From contig JAFDFT010000113.1 of assembly GCA_019309685.1 (NCBI GenBank), positions 1 to 7,213 on the forward strand: a DNA stretch of 7,213 nucleotides, read 5' to 3'. Below the pieces are notes generated by a model. The model worked only from the letters and a program-made list of their open reading frames with translations, was not told where the DNA came from and searched no databases. This document shows, piece by piece, positions 1-6,279 of this stretch. A program made the position numbers and the translations under genes. How positions within the stretch are numbered: position 1 is the first letter of the stretch; every line of letters starts with the position of its first letter. The DNA comes from Deltaproteobacteria bacterium (GTDB lineage: Bacteria; Desulfobacterota; Desulfobacteria; Desulfobacterales; JAABPS01).

Positions 1-22
1 GAGCGATTCATTAAAACACTAC

Positions 23-112
23 TGGCTGGGTAGAGCGAAGCGAAACAGCCACTTGGACCCTGGGACCCCTGAATCCTTGGACCTTTGTTTCCAACTAAAT
101 TGGATACGAACC
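23..112 (+). repeat. Composite intergenic repeat, copy 1 (palindrome plus period-8 tandem repeat)
   Basis: A small inverted repeat (TGGCTG at 23-28, CAGCCA at 46-51) with the loop core GAAGCGAAA is followed by a degenerate tandem array of 8-base units at 54-92: TGGACCCT, GGGACCCC, TGAATCCT, TGGACCTT and a partial unit. A tail of related sequence runs to 112. Bases 50-112 align without gaps to 1126-1188 at about 45 of 63 positions (hand count), so this is a repeat family and not chance. No coding potential is seen. Function is unknown; the layout resembles REP-like or short tandemly repeated elements of spacers. Confidence 0.65.
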
Positions 113-128
113 GGAAAAAAATTAAAAT
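100..128 (+). promoter_or_regulatory. Possible sigma-70-like promoter giving a leaderless transcript
   Basis: TTGGAT (100-105) lies 17 bases before TAAAAT (123-128). The -10 box matches the consensus at 5 of 6 positions, the -35 box only at its first three. A start of transcription 6-7 bases after the -10 box would fall on or next to the ATG at 135. This would fit the absence of any Shine-Dalgarno sequence before that ATG. The -35 match is weak and part of the site lies in repeat tail sequence, so this is tentative. Confidence 0.25.
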
Positions 129-134
129 AGATAT

Positions 135-992
135 ATGGACGCTGGTAAAACAATTGATATTTCATATTTCCCGGGTTGTTCAATGGCCACTTCCGCGTTG
201 GAAAATAACCTGTCGCTTATTGAATTGACAAAAAAACTCGGCATTAATTTAATAGAACTGGAAGACTGGAATTGCTGCGGAAGCTCATCCGCACACAGTG
301 TTAACACGGAACTTGCCTTATATCTGGCGAGCAGGAATCTTTCTCTAGCAAAACCTAACAGGCCGCTGCTGATTTCCTGTCCGAGCTGTAATTTACGATT
401 GCGGCATGCCAGGCATCATCTGAAAAATGACGAAATAAAACGGGATCAATACGAGGAACTCTGGGGGAAGCCGTTTAATCCAGATCTGGAGATTATCCAT
501 TTTTTTGAGCTGCTGGATGGGATCGATTTTTTATCTGTGTCAGGAGATGCGGCCGGAAAATTAAATGGACTGAAGTTTGTACCTTATTATGGGTGTATGC
601 TGGCGCGCCCTCCTGAGATGCGTTTTGAAAAAAACTATCATGGATTGATGGAAAGAATCCTTTCCTCAGTTGGTGCGGAACCTCAGCAATGGTCAAATAC
701 ATCCAGCTGCTGCGGAACGTTCTTGTCCGTATCAAAACCGAAAGCTGTGACGCCAATCGTCAACGGAATTATCCAAAATGCCATCGATTCAGGCGCTCAA
801 TGCATTGTTACTGCCTGTTCGATGTGTCACTTGAATTTGGAAGTCAGGTGTAATTTAAAAAGTCAGATCCCGACATTGCATTTTTCTGAATTGCTTTGCC
901 TTGCGCTTGGGACCAGCAAGCATAAAAAATGGTTTAGCAGGCATCTTGTAGATCCAAGGCCGCTGTTAAGATCTATCGATCTTATAAAGTAA
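135..992 (+). CDS. hdrB: HdrB-like heterodisulfide reductase subunit (CCG-domain iron-sulfur protein)
   Basis: A 285-residue soluble protein with two complete CCG motifs: C15, C47-C48, C82-x2-C85 and C154, C192-C193, C228-x2-C231. The spacings (31/33 and 37/34 residues between elements) fit HdrB. In methanogen HdrB these cysteines hold two non-cubane [4Fe-4S] clusters that reduce a disulfide. In sulfate reducers, HdrB homologues serve electron-transfer complexes whose substrates are often unknown. The C-terminal WFSRHLVDPRPLL stretch (266-278) is also typical of the family, and the length is normal. Extra cysteines occur at 223, 239 and 255. ATG 135 is the first possible start after an in-frame TAA at 123-125; no convincing Shine-Dalgarno precedes it. 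The usual partner HdrC is absent downstream and would have to lie upstream of the window. Assignment to the HdrB family is strong; the physiological substrate is not determinable. Confidence 0.9.
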   Translation: MDAGKTIDISYFPGCSMATSALENNLSLIELTKKLGINLIELEDWNCCGSSSAHSVNTELALYLASRNLSLAKPNRPLLISCPSCNLRLRHARHHLKNDEIKRDQYEELWGKPFNPDLEIIHFFELLDGIDFLSVSGDAAGKLNGLKFVPYYGCMLARPPEMRFEKNYHGLMERILSSVGAEPQQWSNTSSCCGTFLSVSKPKAVTPIVNGIIQNAIDSGAQCIVTACSMCHLNLEVRCNLKSQIPTLHFSELLCLALGTSKHKKWFSRHLVDPRPLLRSIDLIK

Positions 993-1069
993 AGTGACAG
1001 ATAACAAGTAACTAGTGAATAGTAAATAGTGGCAAATGGCGAGGGGTGAGAGTCAAGAGGCGAGTCATT
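993..1069 (+). repeat. Degenerate period-7 tandem array (11 heptads)
   Basis: Starting at the base after the hdrB-like stop codon, the sequence divides into eleven 7-base units. They include AGTGACA, GATAACA, AGTAACT, AGTGAAT, AGTAAAT, AGTGGCA, AATGGCG and AGAGGCG, ending with AGTCATT. Most units begin with AG, and the register holds without insertions for 77 bases. The array resembles the short tandemly repeated heptamers known from cyanobacterial spacers but is strongly diverged. It is not a terminator and has no open frame of note. Confidence 0.6.
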
Positions 1070-1080
1070 ACATCATTGCA

Positions 1081-1188
1081 GATTGGGTCGAAGCGAAATC
1101 AACAATTAAAAGGATTCATTTTTATCACTTGGTCCCTTGAATCCTCGAATCCCTGAATCCTTTCTCCTAACTAGTTTGGAGAAGAACC
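1081..1188 (+). repeat. Composite intergenic repeat, copy 2 (palindrome core plus period-8 tandem repeat)
   Basis: The core at 1081-1103 (TGGGT at 1084-1088 and GAAGCGAAA at 1090-1098, both shared with copy 1; GATT/AATC arms) is followed 27 bases later by five 8-base units at 1130-1169: TGGTCCCT, TGAATCCT, CGAATCCC, TGAATCCT, TTCTCCTA. The tail to 1188 matches the copy 1 tail at 16 of the last 20 positions. It occupies most of the spacer before the kinase gene. Its function is unknown. Confidence 0.65.
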
Positions 1189-1227
1189 ATATAGAAAATT
1201 GCTTTATGGAATAAATATCTTGTAGCA

Positions 1228-1245
1228 ATGGAAAATCAAAAGTGA
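1228..1245 (+). other. Five-codon mini-ORF overlapping the kinase start
   Basis: ATG at 1228 begins a frame encoding MENQK that ends with TGA at 1243-1245. This stop overlaps the GTG start of the kinase (1242-1244) as GTGA, the same overlap geometry seen between the kinase and the regulator. If translated, it could couple ribosome delivery to the GTG. No good Shine-Dalgarno lies before the ATG, and a frame this short could easily arise by chance. Confidence 0.2.
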
Positions 1246-2345
1246 AAAAACTACTTTTCAGCTTTTTAGTCTTGATCGTTATTGCAATTGGGTTGCTACA
1301 TTTTTATACGCCAGGTTACATGGTTTTTTATCATGATACCTATCGGCGATTGAGCTATTTTCCGATCGTGCTCGGGGCTATATGGTTTGGCGTGTCTGGA
1401 GGACTCACACTTGCCGCGTTAACATCGATTGCCTTTATACCGCATCTGCTATTGTATATTGGAAGTGAACCGCAGACGTATTTGAGTGAATTGACAGAAA
1501 TTATACTTTATCTGCTGGCAGGAGGTGTTGTTGGGTTGATCGCGGGGAGAGAATCAAAACTGAGACAACAATACAAATTGCTTTCTGAAAAACTGAAAAA
1601 GTCATATGATCGATTGCATAATGAAGCGAAACTGTTAATTGAAGCGGAAGAACAGCTTAGTGTGAGTCAAAAATTATCATCGCTGGGCGAACTGTCCGCT
1701 TCCCTGGCGCATGAGGTGAAAAATCCTTTAAGCTCTATTAAAGGGACCGCGGAAATTCTTTTAGATGAATTTCCCAAAGAGCATCCGAAGCGTGAGTTTG
1801 TAGAAATCCTTCTTGCCGAAACCTCAAGGCTCAATGCTACGGTTAATGAAGTGCTTCGGTACTCAAGCGGTAAAGGTAGTAAAGAAGGCGAAAAGGGTAA
1901 GTATGAACCGCTTCCAGAGACGATTTCCAGGGTTTTGAAGCTTCTGGATAACCGGATAAAAGAAAAACGCATTCACTTGGAATTGTATGATATAGCTTTT
2001 GCTGATTATTTTTTAGTTGACGGGCACAAAATGTCCCAGGTTTTTCTAAACATTGTTTTAAACGCCATTGACGCGGTGTCTGTTGAAGGAAAAATATCCA
2101 TTGATGGAAAAAAGACAAGTGACGGGATATCCGTTTCTATTTCTGATAATGGCCCCGGCATATCAGCCAGTGAACAGGCGAGGATTTTTGAGGCCTTCTA
2201 TAGCGGCAAAGAGGGTGGAACAGGATTGGGCTTATCCATCAGTCAAAAAATAGTAAAAAGCTATAATGGAAAGATCACTGTGTCTGACTCAAGCAGCGGC
2301 GGCGCGTGTTTATCTATTTATCTTCCTGAAAGGACGTTCATGTGA
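1242..2345 (+). CDS. Membrane-bound sensor histidine kinase (NtrB/AtoS type)
   Basis: A 367-residue kinase. The N-terminal 105 residues form about four membrane helices (roughly 4-21, 39-57, 58-75, 86-102) with little extracytoplasmic sequence, similar to the 4-helix sensor units of many deltaproteobacterial kinases; no PAS domain is seen. A helical linker (about 105-145) leads to the HisKA domain with the H-box SLAHEVKNPL, phospho-acceptor H157. The HATPase domain has the N-box (N270, N274 in FLNIVLNAIDA), G1 DNGPGI (302-307) and G2 GGTGLGL (325-331). All catalytic motifs are intact. GTG 1242 is the first start in the frame and places the first helix at the N-terminus; the Shine-Dalgarno is weak. 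The stop overlaps the regulator start by 4 bases, so the two are cotranscribed and probably translationally coupled. The signal sensed is unknown; a membrane or quinone-related cue is possible but not shown. Confidence 0.93.
   Translation: MKKLLFSFLVLIVIAIGLLHFYTPGYMVFYHDTYRRLSYFPIVLGAIWFGVSGGLTLAALTSIAFIPHLLLYIGSEPQTYLSELTEIILYLLAGGVVGLIAGRESKLRQQYKLLSEKLKKSYDRLHNEAKLLIEAEEQLSVSQKLSSLGELSASLAHEVKNPLSSIKGTAEILLDEFPKEHPKREFVEILLAETSRLNATVNEVLRYSSGKGSKEGEKGKYEPLPETISRVLKLLDNRIKEKRIHLELYDIAFADYFLVDGHKMSQVFLNIVLNAIDAVSVEGKISIDGKKTSDGISVSISDNGPGISASEQARIFEAFYSGKEGGTGLGLSISQKIVKSYNGKITVSDSSSGGACLSIYLPERTFM
2328..2334 (+). promoter_or_regulatory. Shine-Dalgarno of the response regulator inside the kinase gene
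   Basis: GAAAGGA ends 7 bases before the GTG at 2342-2344. It supports this GTG, in the overlap GTGA with the kinase stop, as the true start of the regulator rather than a start further inside. Confidence 0.6.
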
Positions 2346-3682
2346 GTGAATTAATACTTCTAATAGATGATGATGAAAACCTTCGTAAAGTGACAGAATA
2401 TAATTTGAACTCAGCAGGATATAAGGTCATATCCGCGGGTTCCGGAAAAGAAGGTGTGGAGACATTTCTTGACGTATCTCCGAAACTCGTTATCACGGAT
2501 GTAAAACTGGGAGATATGAATGGGATTGAATTGCTGGGAATCATTAAGGAGAAGTCGCCGGATACACCTATTATAGTCATCACCGCGTTTGGAACGATTG
2601 AAATGGCAGTCGAGGCAATGCGGCATGGTGCTTTTAATTTTATTACCAAACCGTTTGACCGTGATACCCTCCGGCTTTCTTGTAAAAAGGCGCTTGAATT
2701 AAAGACGCTCCGGTCACAAAAAAGACTTCTTTCAGATGAAGTAAACCGTCTTACCGGTACCGAAGGAATGGAAACCGCGAATTCTGCTATGCGGGATCTT
2801 TTAAGCAAAGCCCGTAAGGTGGCAAATTCCGAAGCCACTGTTCTAATTACCGGTGAGTCCGGTACAGGAAAAGAAGTCCTGGCCCGGTTGATTCATCAGC
2901 ACAGTCCACGGGAAAATGGGCCCATGGTTGCCGTCAATTGCGCTTCGATTCCGGCTACGTTAATTGAAAGTGAACTTTTCGGGCATGTGAAGGGGGCGTT
3001 CACGGGTGCCGTTTCTAATCGGATCGGACGATTCCAGTCAGCGGGAGGCGGTACGCTGTTTCTGGATGAAATTGGTGAGCTTAAAATAGATTTACAGGTA
3101 AAATTACTGCGGGTTATCCAGGAACGGGAAATAGAGCCCGTCGGTTCGGAAGGAAGGGAAAAAATAGATATCCGAATTATTGCCGCGACAAATAAAGATC
3201 TTCAAGAAGCAGTGGCCAAAGGAGAATTCAGAGAAGATCTTTATTACCGGCTCAGCGTCATCCCGCTTTATATACCGCCGCTTAGAGAACGGAAAGAGGA
3301 TATTCCTGCCCTGGTTAAGCATTTCATGAAAAAATATGATGCACTGCCAAATACACGATTCAGCAAAAAAGCATTGGATAAAATGAAGGCATATTCCTGG
3401 CCCGGGAATATCCGGGAGCTTCAAAATACGGTTGAGCGTTGTATCATCCTGGCAAACGAAGATGTTATTGATGAAACAGATTTGCAGTTGACTCCCTATA
3501 CGATAACAGATGAGACGGTAGAAATGGAGATACCTGATGAAGGATTGTCGCTGCATGATGTTGAAAAGAGTTTAATCAAAAAAGCTCTAAAAAAGAGCAA
3601 CGGTAACCAAACAAAAGCGGCTGCGCTGCTGAAGATTCCCCGCCACGTCATTATCTATCGGATGGAAAAATATAATATCTAG
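2342..3682 (+). CDS. Sigma-54-dependent response regulator (NtrC/AtoC family)
   Basis: A 446-residue three-domain activator. The receiver domain (1-120) has acidic residues D10-D11, phospho-acceptor D53, T81 and K103. The AAA+ domain (about 145-370) has Walker A GESGTGKE (171-178), the sigma-54 contact loop GAFTGA (218-223), Walker B GGTLFLDE (236-243), the arginine-finger region REDLYYRL (297-304) and sensor II WPGNIREL (353-360). The C-terminal Fis-type helix-turn-helix (about 420-446) contains NQTKAAALLKIPRHVIIYRM. Every key motif is present, so it should activate transcription by sigma-54 polymerase when phosphorylated by the adjacent kinase. Start GTG 2342 is supported by the Shine-Dalgarno at 2328-2334. 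Its target is not shown by the sequence. The cytochrome gene downstream is the obvious candidate, but no -24/-12 element is seen there. Confidence 0.96.
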   Translation: MSELILLIDDDENLRKVTEYNLNSAGYKVISAGSGKEGVETFLDVSPKLVITDVKLGDMNGIELLGIIKEKSPDTPIIVITAFGTIEMAVEAMRHGAFNFITKPFDRDTLRLSCKKALELKTLRSQKRLLSDEVNRLTGTEGMETANSAMRDLLSKARKVANSEATVLITGESGTGKEVLARLIHQHSPRENGPMVAVNCASIPATLIESELFGHVKGAFTGAVSNRIGRFQSAGGGTLFLDEIGELKIDLQVKLLRVIQEREIEPVGSEGREKIDIRIIAATNKDLQEAVAKGEFREDLYYRLSVIPLYIPPLRERKEDIPALVKHFMKKYDALPNTRFSKKALDKMKAYSWPGNIRELQNTVERCIILANEDVIDETDLQLTPYTITDETVEMEIPDEGLSLHDVEKSLIKKALKKSNGNQTKAAALLKIPRHVIIYRMEKYNI

Positions 3683-3711
3683 TGGGCTAGTAATCTTACC
3701 TGATTGTTAGT

Positions 3712-3787
3712 ATTGGGTCAGCTTCTACTCAATGGATATTCCCAAAAGGGTTCAAGGGGCTAAGGGGCCAAGGGGTCGAGTGAAGTG
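3712..3787 (-). repeat. Composite intergenic repeat, copy 3 (inverted orientation)
   Basis: A palindrome (ATTGGGT at 3712-3718, ACTCAAT at 3727-3733, 8-base loop, one G-T pair) is followed by five 8-base units at 3748-3787: GGGTTCAA, GGGGCTAA, GGGGCCAA, GGGGTCGA, GTGAAGTG. Read on the minus strand, these become CACTTCAC, TCGACCCC, TTGGCCCC, TTAGCCCC, TTGAACCC. They have the same register and the same CACTT opening as copies 1 and 2. The palindrome read on the minus strand matches the copy 2 core at about 15 of 22 positions. The element lies between the regulator and the cytochrome gene. Confidence 0.6.
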
Positions 3788-3878
3788 ATTAAATCCTATT
3801 CCTGTATCTTTTTTACTTTAGTGTTGGTTATAAAACTTCTAAATATCATGTAACCTTTCCATTGTATTCAATGTATTC

Positions 3879-3907
3879 TTGATTTTTAAACAGCTATTAT
3901 TTATAAT
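3879..3907 (+). promoter_or_regulatory. Sigma-70-type promoter for the multiheme cytochrome gene
   Basis: TTGATT (3879-3884) is separated by exactly 17 bases from a perfect TATAAT (3902-3907). The predicted transcript starts near 3914, leaving an untranslated leader of about 60 bases before ATG 3976. A 9-base-period direct repeat of TGTATTC (3863-3869 and 3872-3878) abuts the -35 box and could be a regulator site. This suggests the cytochrome has its own promoter, separate from the two-component operon. Confidence 0.55.
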
Positions 3908-3975
3908 CGTTCATAAAGATTTTTAAACCGATATTGTTCTTACTTATTTTATATTCGAATTAGGGTGTACGTTCA

Positions 3976-6165
3976 ATGAGGCTCATTCGATTTTTACTTC
4001 TTTTTATAACCTTTTTTATTGCCTATTCTTTGTTTTCTCCAGAGATCTCCAAAGCAACCAATGCATATGCTGTTAAAACAGGAAAAGGCTGTATTTTTTG
4101 CCATAAGGAGAGTACCGGCGGCCAGTTGAAGACGGTGGGATTTGCCTATATACGAAACGGCTACACATACCCTATTTCTGAGTCAACACTGAAAAAGGCA
4201 GAAGCTCTTCAAACACCGTTTTATAAGTTTGTCCGTTTTATCATGGGTTATATTCATCTTCTGGCAGCCGTCATATTTTTTGGCGCTATTTTTTACATTC
4301 ATATTTTTGTTAAACCCACAAAGATTGTCGGGGGCATCCCTAAAGCGGAAAGGCTTTTGGGTATTTCCTGTATGATCATTCTCACAATAACAGGAACGTA
4401 TTTAACATGGATGCGGATTGATCGGTGGGAAGATTTTTTCAATAATACATTTGGGCTTATGTTGTTTGTTAAGATTCTCTTGTTTGGGTTGATGGTTGCC
4501 ATAGCATTGATCGCTATTACCGTCATCCATCGCAAGATGAGAAGAGAAGGCTCGGTGCCTCAAGGCAGTGAAACCGTATCCAAAGACAATTTAAAAGCCT
4601 TTAACGGCACTGACGGCGGGCCTGCGTATTTCGCTTATGAAAAGAAGGCATATGATGTTACCAAAAGTGAGAAATGGAAAGATGGAAGACATTTTGGTAA
4701 GCATGTGGCTGGAAGTGACCTCACAGACGCGATTAAAGACGCACCCCATGGGACTGAAGTGTTGGAGCGGATTAAATGTCTTGGTGAACTGGAAGGTGGA
4801 GATTCAGCGCAAGCTGAGCCGAGTCGTGCACGGCGGTTCTTTGTAGTGATGGCTTACACCAACCTGGTTATTATCTTTCTTATCCTCGTGTGTATCAGTA
4901 TATGGCGATGGGATTTTCCATTGAGGCTCATCTCAGAGAAGAGAGCAGATGTGATAGCCGGCAAAACCTGTATGGAGTGCCATAAGGTAAAGACCCCTGG
5001 TATTTATAGTGACTGGAAAGGAAGCGTCCACGCGAGTGTGGATGTGACCTGTAATAAGTGTCATCGTCCAAATAACGATTCCTCTGTTTTACAATCTCAT
5101 CTCAAACATTACCCGCTGCCTATATCTGTGGTGGTATCCCCTGTTAACTGCAGTGGTTGTCATCCAAAGGAAGCCGAGCAGTATGTTAAAAGCAAGCATG
5201 CCAATACCCAGGAGATTATGTGGAAGGTTGATTACTGGTTAAACGACGGAATGAACAACTCAGTGGAACGGACAACGGGATGTTATGCCTGTCATGGTAC
5301 TGTTGTAAAGGTTGTCGAGGGCAAACCGGTTGAGGGCACCTGGCCGAATGTGGGTGTAGGCAGAATAAATCCAGACGGAAGTAAAGGCAGCTGCAGCAGT
5401 TGTCATACCCGGCATCGTTTCTCCTTGACTGAAGCCAGAAAACCGGAAGCCTGTGATCAGTGTCACCTGGGGCCGGACCATCCGCAAATTGAGATTTATA
5501 ACGAGTCCAAGCATGGTACGATTTATCATGCAGAGGGGTATACATGGAATTGGGCGCCAAAAGATCATCAATGGAAGGCGAACAGGGATTTTAGAGCACC
5601 CACGTGCGCCACCTGTCATATGTCGGAGGCCACTGACGTCGCCAAAACCCATGATGTGACGGAACGGCTTTCCTGGGAAATTCAGGCACCATTGACTGTT
5701 CGGCCCAGTGAGTTTAAACCTTTTCCGGCTGCCACCAACTGGCAGGAAGAACGGGTAAAAATGAAAAAAGTATGTTTGCAATGCCATGGAACAACCTGGA
5801 CAGAGGATCATTTTAAGAACTTTGATAATGTTGTAGATAATTACAATGAGATATACTACAAGCCGGTGAAATCAGTCATTGATAAACTTTACGCCGATGG
5901 ATTGCTTTCAAAAAAGAAATATTTTGATGAAGCATTGGAGTGGGAATTTTATGAATTTTGGCACCATGAGGGAAGAAGGGCTCGAATGGGTGCTGCTATG
6001 ATGGCACCGGATTACGCCTGGTGGCACGGATTTTATGAAATGAAACATCGGTTTAATAAAATTCTAAAAATGTCCGAGGATTTAAAGAAAGGCAAGAGCA
6101 GTGTTATATATAAAAATTTCCCGGGTATGTATGAAACGGATCACTCGGCAGGGGAAAAACAATAG
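3976..6165 (+). CDS. Nine-heme membrane cytochrome c: monoheme + CopD-like helices + cytochrome b5-like domain + octaheme HAO-family domain
   Basis: A 729-residue fusion. Order: signal peptide or anchor (4-21); one exported CxxCH (39-43); three helices (about 86-112, 127-146, 158-185) resembling CopD/cytochrome b proteins, with H94, H109 and H185 as possible heme ligands; a cytochrome b5-like domain (about 200-272, candidates H239, H243, H258); a further helix (288-310); then eight CxxCH at 332, 359, 392, 436, 473, 493, 544 and 600 and a helical tail. The octaheme part has HAO-family features: TTGCYACHG at its fourth heme, RINPDGS before the fifth, HDVTERLSW (559-567), HHEGRRARMGAAMM (663-676) and DYAWWHGFYE (679-688). 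There is no CxxCK, so it is not NrfA or ONR; all sites are two-residue CxxCH, unlike MccA. HAO relatives oxidise hydroxylamine or reduce nitrite/hydroxylamine; direction here is unknown. ATG 3976 follows a weak AGGG. Promoter and terminator flank it as a single-gene unit. Confidence 0.9.
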   Translation: MRLIRFLLLFITFFIAYSLFSPEISKATNAYAVKTGKGCIFCHKESTGGQLKTVGFAYIRNGYTYPISESTLKKAEALQTPFYKFVRFIMGYIHLLAAVIFFGAIFYIHIFVKPTKIVGGIPKAERLLGISCMIILTITGTYLTWMRIDRWEDFFNNTFGLMLFVKILLFGLMVAIALIAITVIHRKMRREGSVPQGSETVSKDNLKAFNGTDGGPAYFAYEKKAYDVTKSEKWKDGRHFGKHVAGSDLTDAIKDAPHGTEVLERIKCLGELEGGDSAQAEPSRARRFFVVMAYTNLVIIFLILVCISIWRWDFPLRLISEKRADVIAGKTCMECHKVKTPGIYSDWKGSVHASVDVTCNKCHRPNNDSSVLQSHLKHYPLPISVVVSPVNCSGCHPKEAEQYVKSKHANTQEIMWKVDYWLNDGMNNSVERTTGCYACHGTVVKVVEGKPVEGTWPNVGVGRINPDGSKGSCSSCHTRHRFSLTEARKPEACDQCHLGPDHPQIEIYNESKHGTIYHAEGYTWNWAPKDHQWKANRDFRAPTCATCHMSEATDVAKTHDVTERLSWEIQAPLTVRPSEFKPFPAATNWQEERVKMKKVCLQCHGTTWTEDHFKNFDNVVDNYNEIYYKPVKSVIDKLYADGLLSKKKYFDEALEWEFYEFWHHEGRRARMGAAMMAPDYAWWHGFYEMKHRFNKILKMSEDLKKGKSSVIYKNFPGMYETDHSAGEKQ

Positions 6166-6218
6166 CCGAGGTATATATTTGGGCCTTTCAGTATTGAATA
6201 AATAAAATAGCCAGAACA

Positions 6219-6256
6219 AAAAGGCTGTATGCCCTTGCAGCGACATACAGCCTTTT
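6219..6256. terminator. Bidirectional rho-independent terminator
   Basis: A perfect 13-base-pair stem (AAAAGGCTGTATG at 6219-6231 with CATACAGCCTTTT at 6244-6256) closes a 12-base loop. Transcripts on the plus strand end in TTTTAATAT, and those on the minus strand in TTTTTG. It sits between the convergent cytochrome and zinc-ribbon genes and can serve both. Confidence 0.92.
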
Positions 6257-6279
6257 AATATAGATTTTCTGATTAATCG

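Noticed and set aside
27..42. Sigma-54-like site TGG-N11-GC before the hdrB-like gene
   Set aside because: Only the GG and GC pairs agree; CAC and TT of the consensus are absent, and the sequence belongs to the repeat palindrome shared with copy 2.
50..1188. CRISPR array
   Set aside because: The repeats are 7-8 bases, directly abutting and degenerate, with no unique spacers of regular length and no cas genes.
3681..3720. Second heptad array after the regulator stop codon
   Set aside because: AGTGGGC and TAGTAAT look like units of the 993-1069 array, but the register is lost after two or three units.
3712..3733. Terminator for the two-component operon
   Set aside because: The 7-base-pair hairpin is AT-rich, has a G-T pair and no following T run; it fits better as the palindromic core of repeat copy 3.
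3683..3975. Sigma-54 (-24/-12) promoter before the cytochrome gene
   Set aside because: I searched for GG-N10-GC in the spacer because the upstream regulator is NtrC-type. The nearest candidate (TTGGTTAT around 3823) lacks the GC at -12, so no call was made.
5260..5811. Long minus-strand frames inside the cytochrome gene
   Set aside because: They overlap a strongly supported plus-strand gene, have no ribosome sites or recognisable domains, and reflect codon composition of the real gene. The same holds for antisense frames inside the kinase and regulator genes.
3976..6165. NrfA, ONR or MccA-type cytochrome
   Set aside because: There is no CxxCK site (NrfA, ONR) and no long-spaced heme motif (MccA); all nine sites are CxxCH and the tail matches HAO-family proteins.
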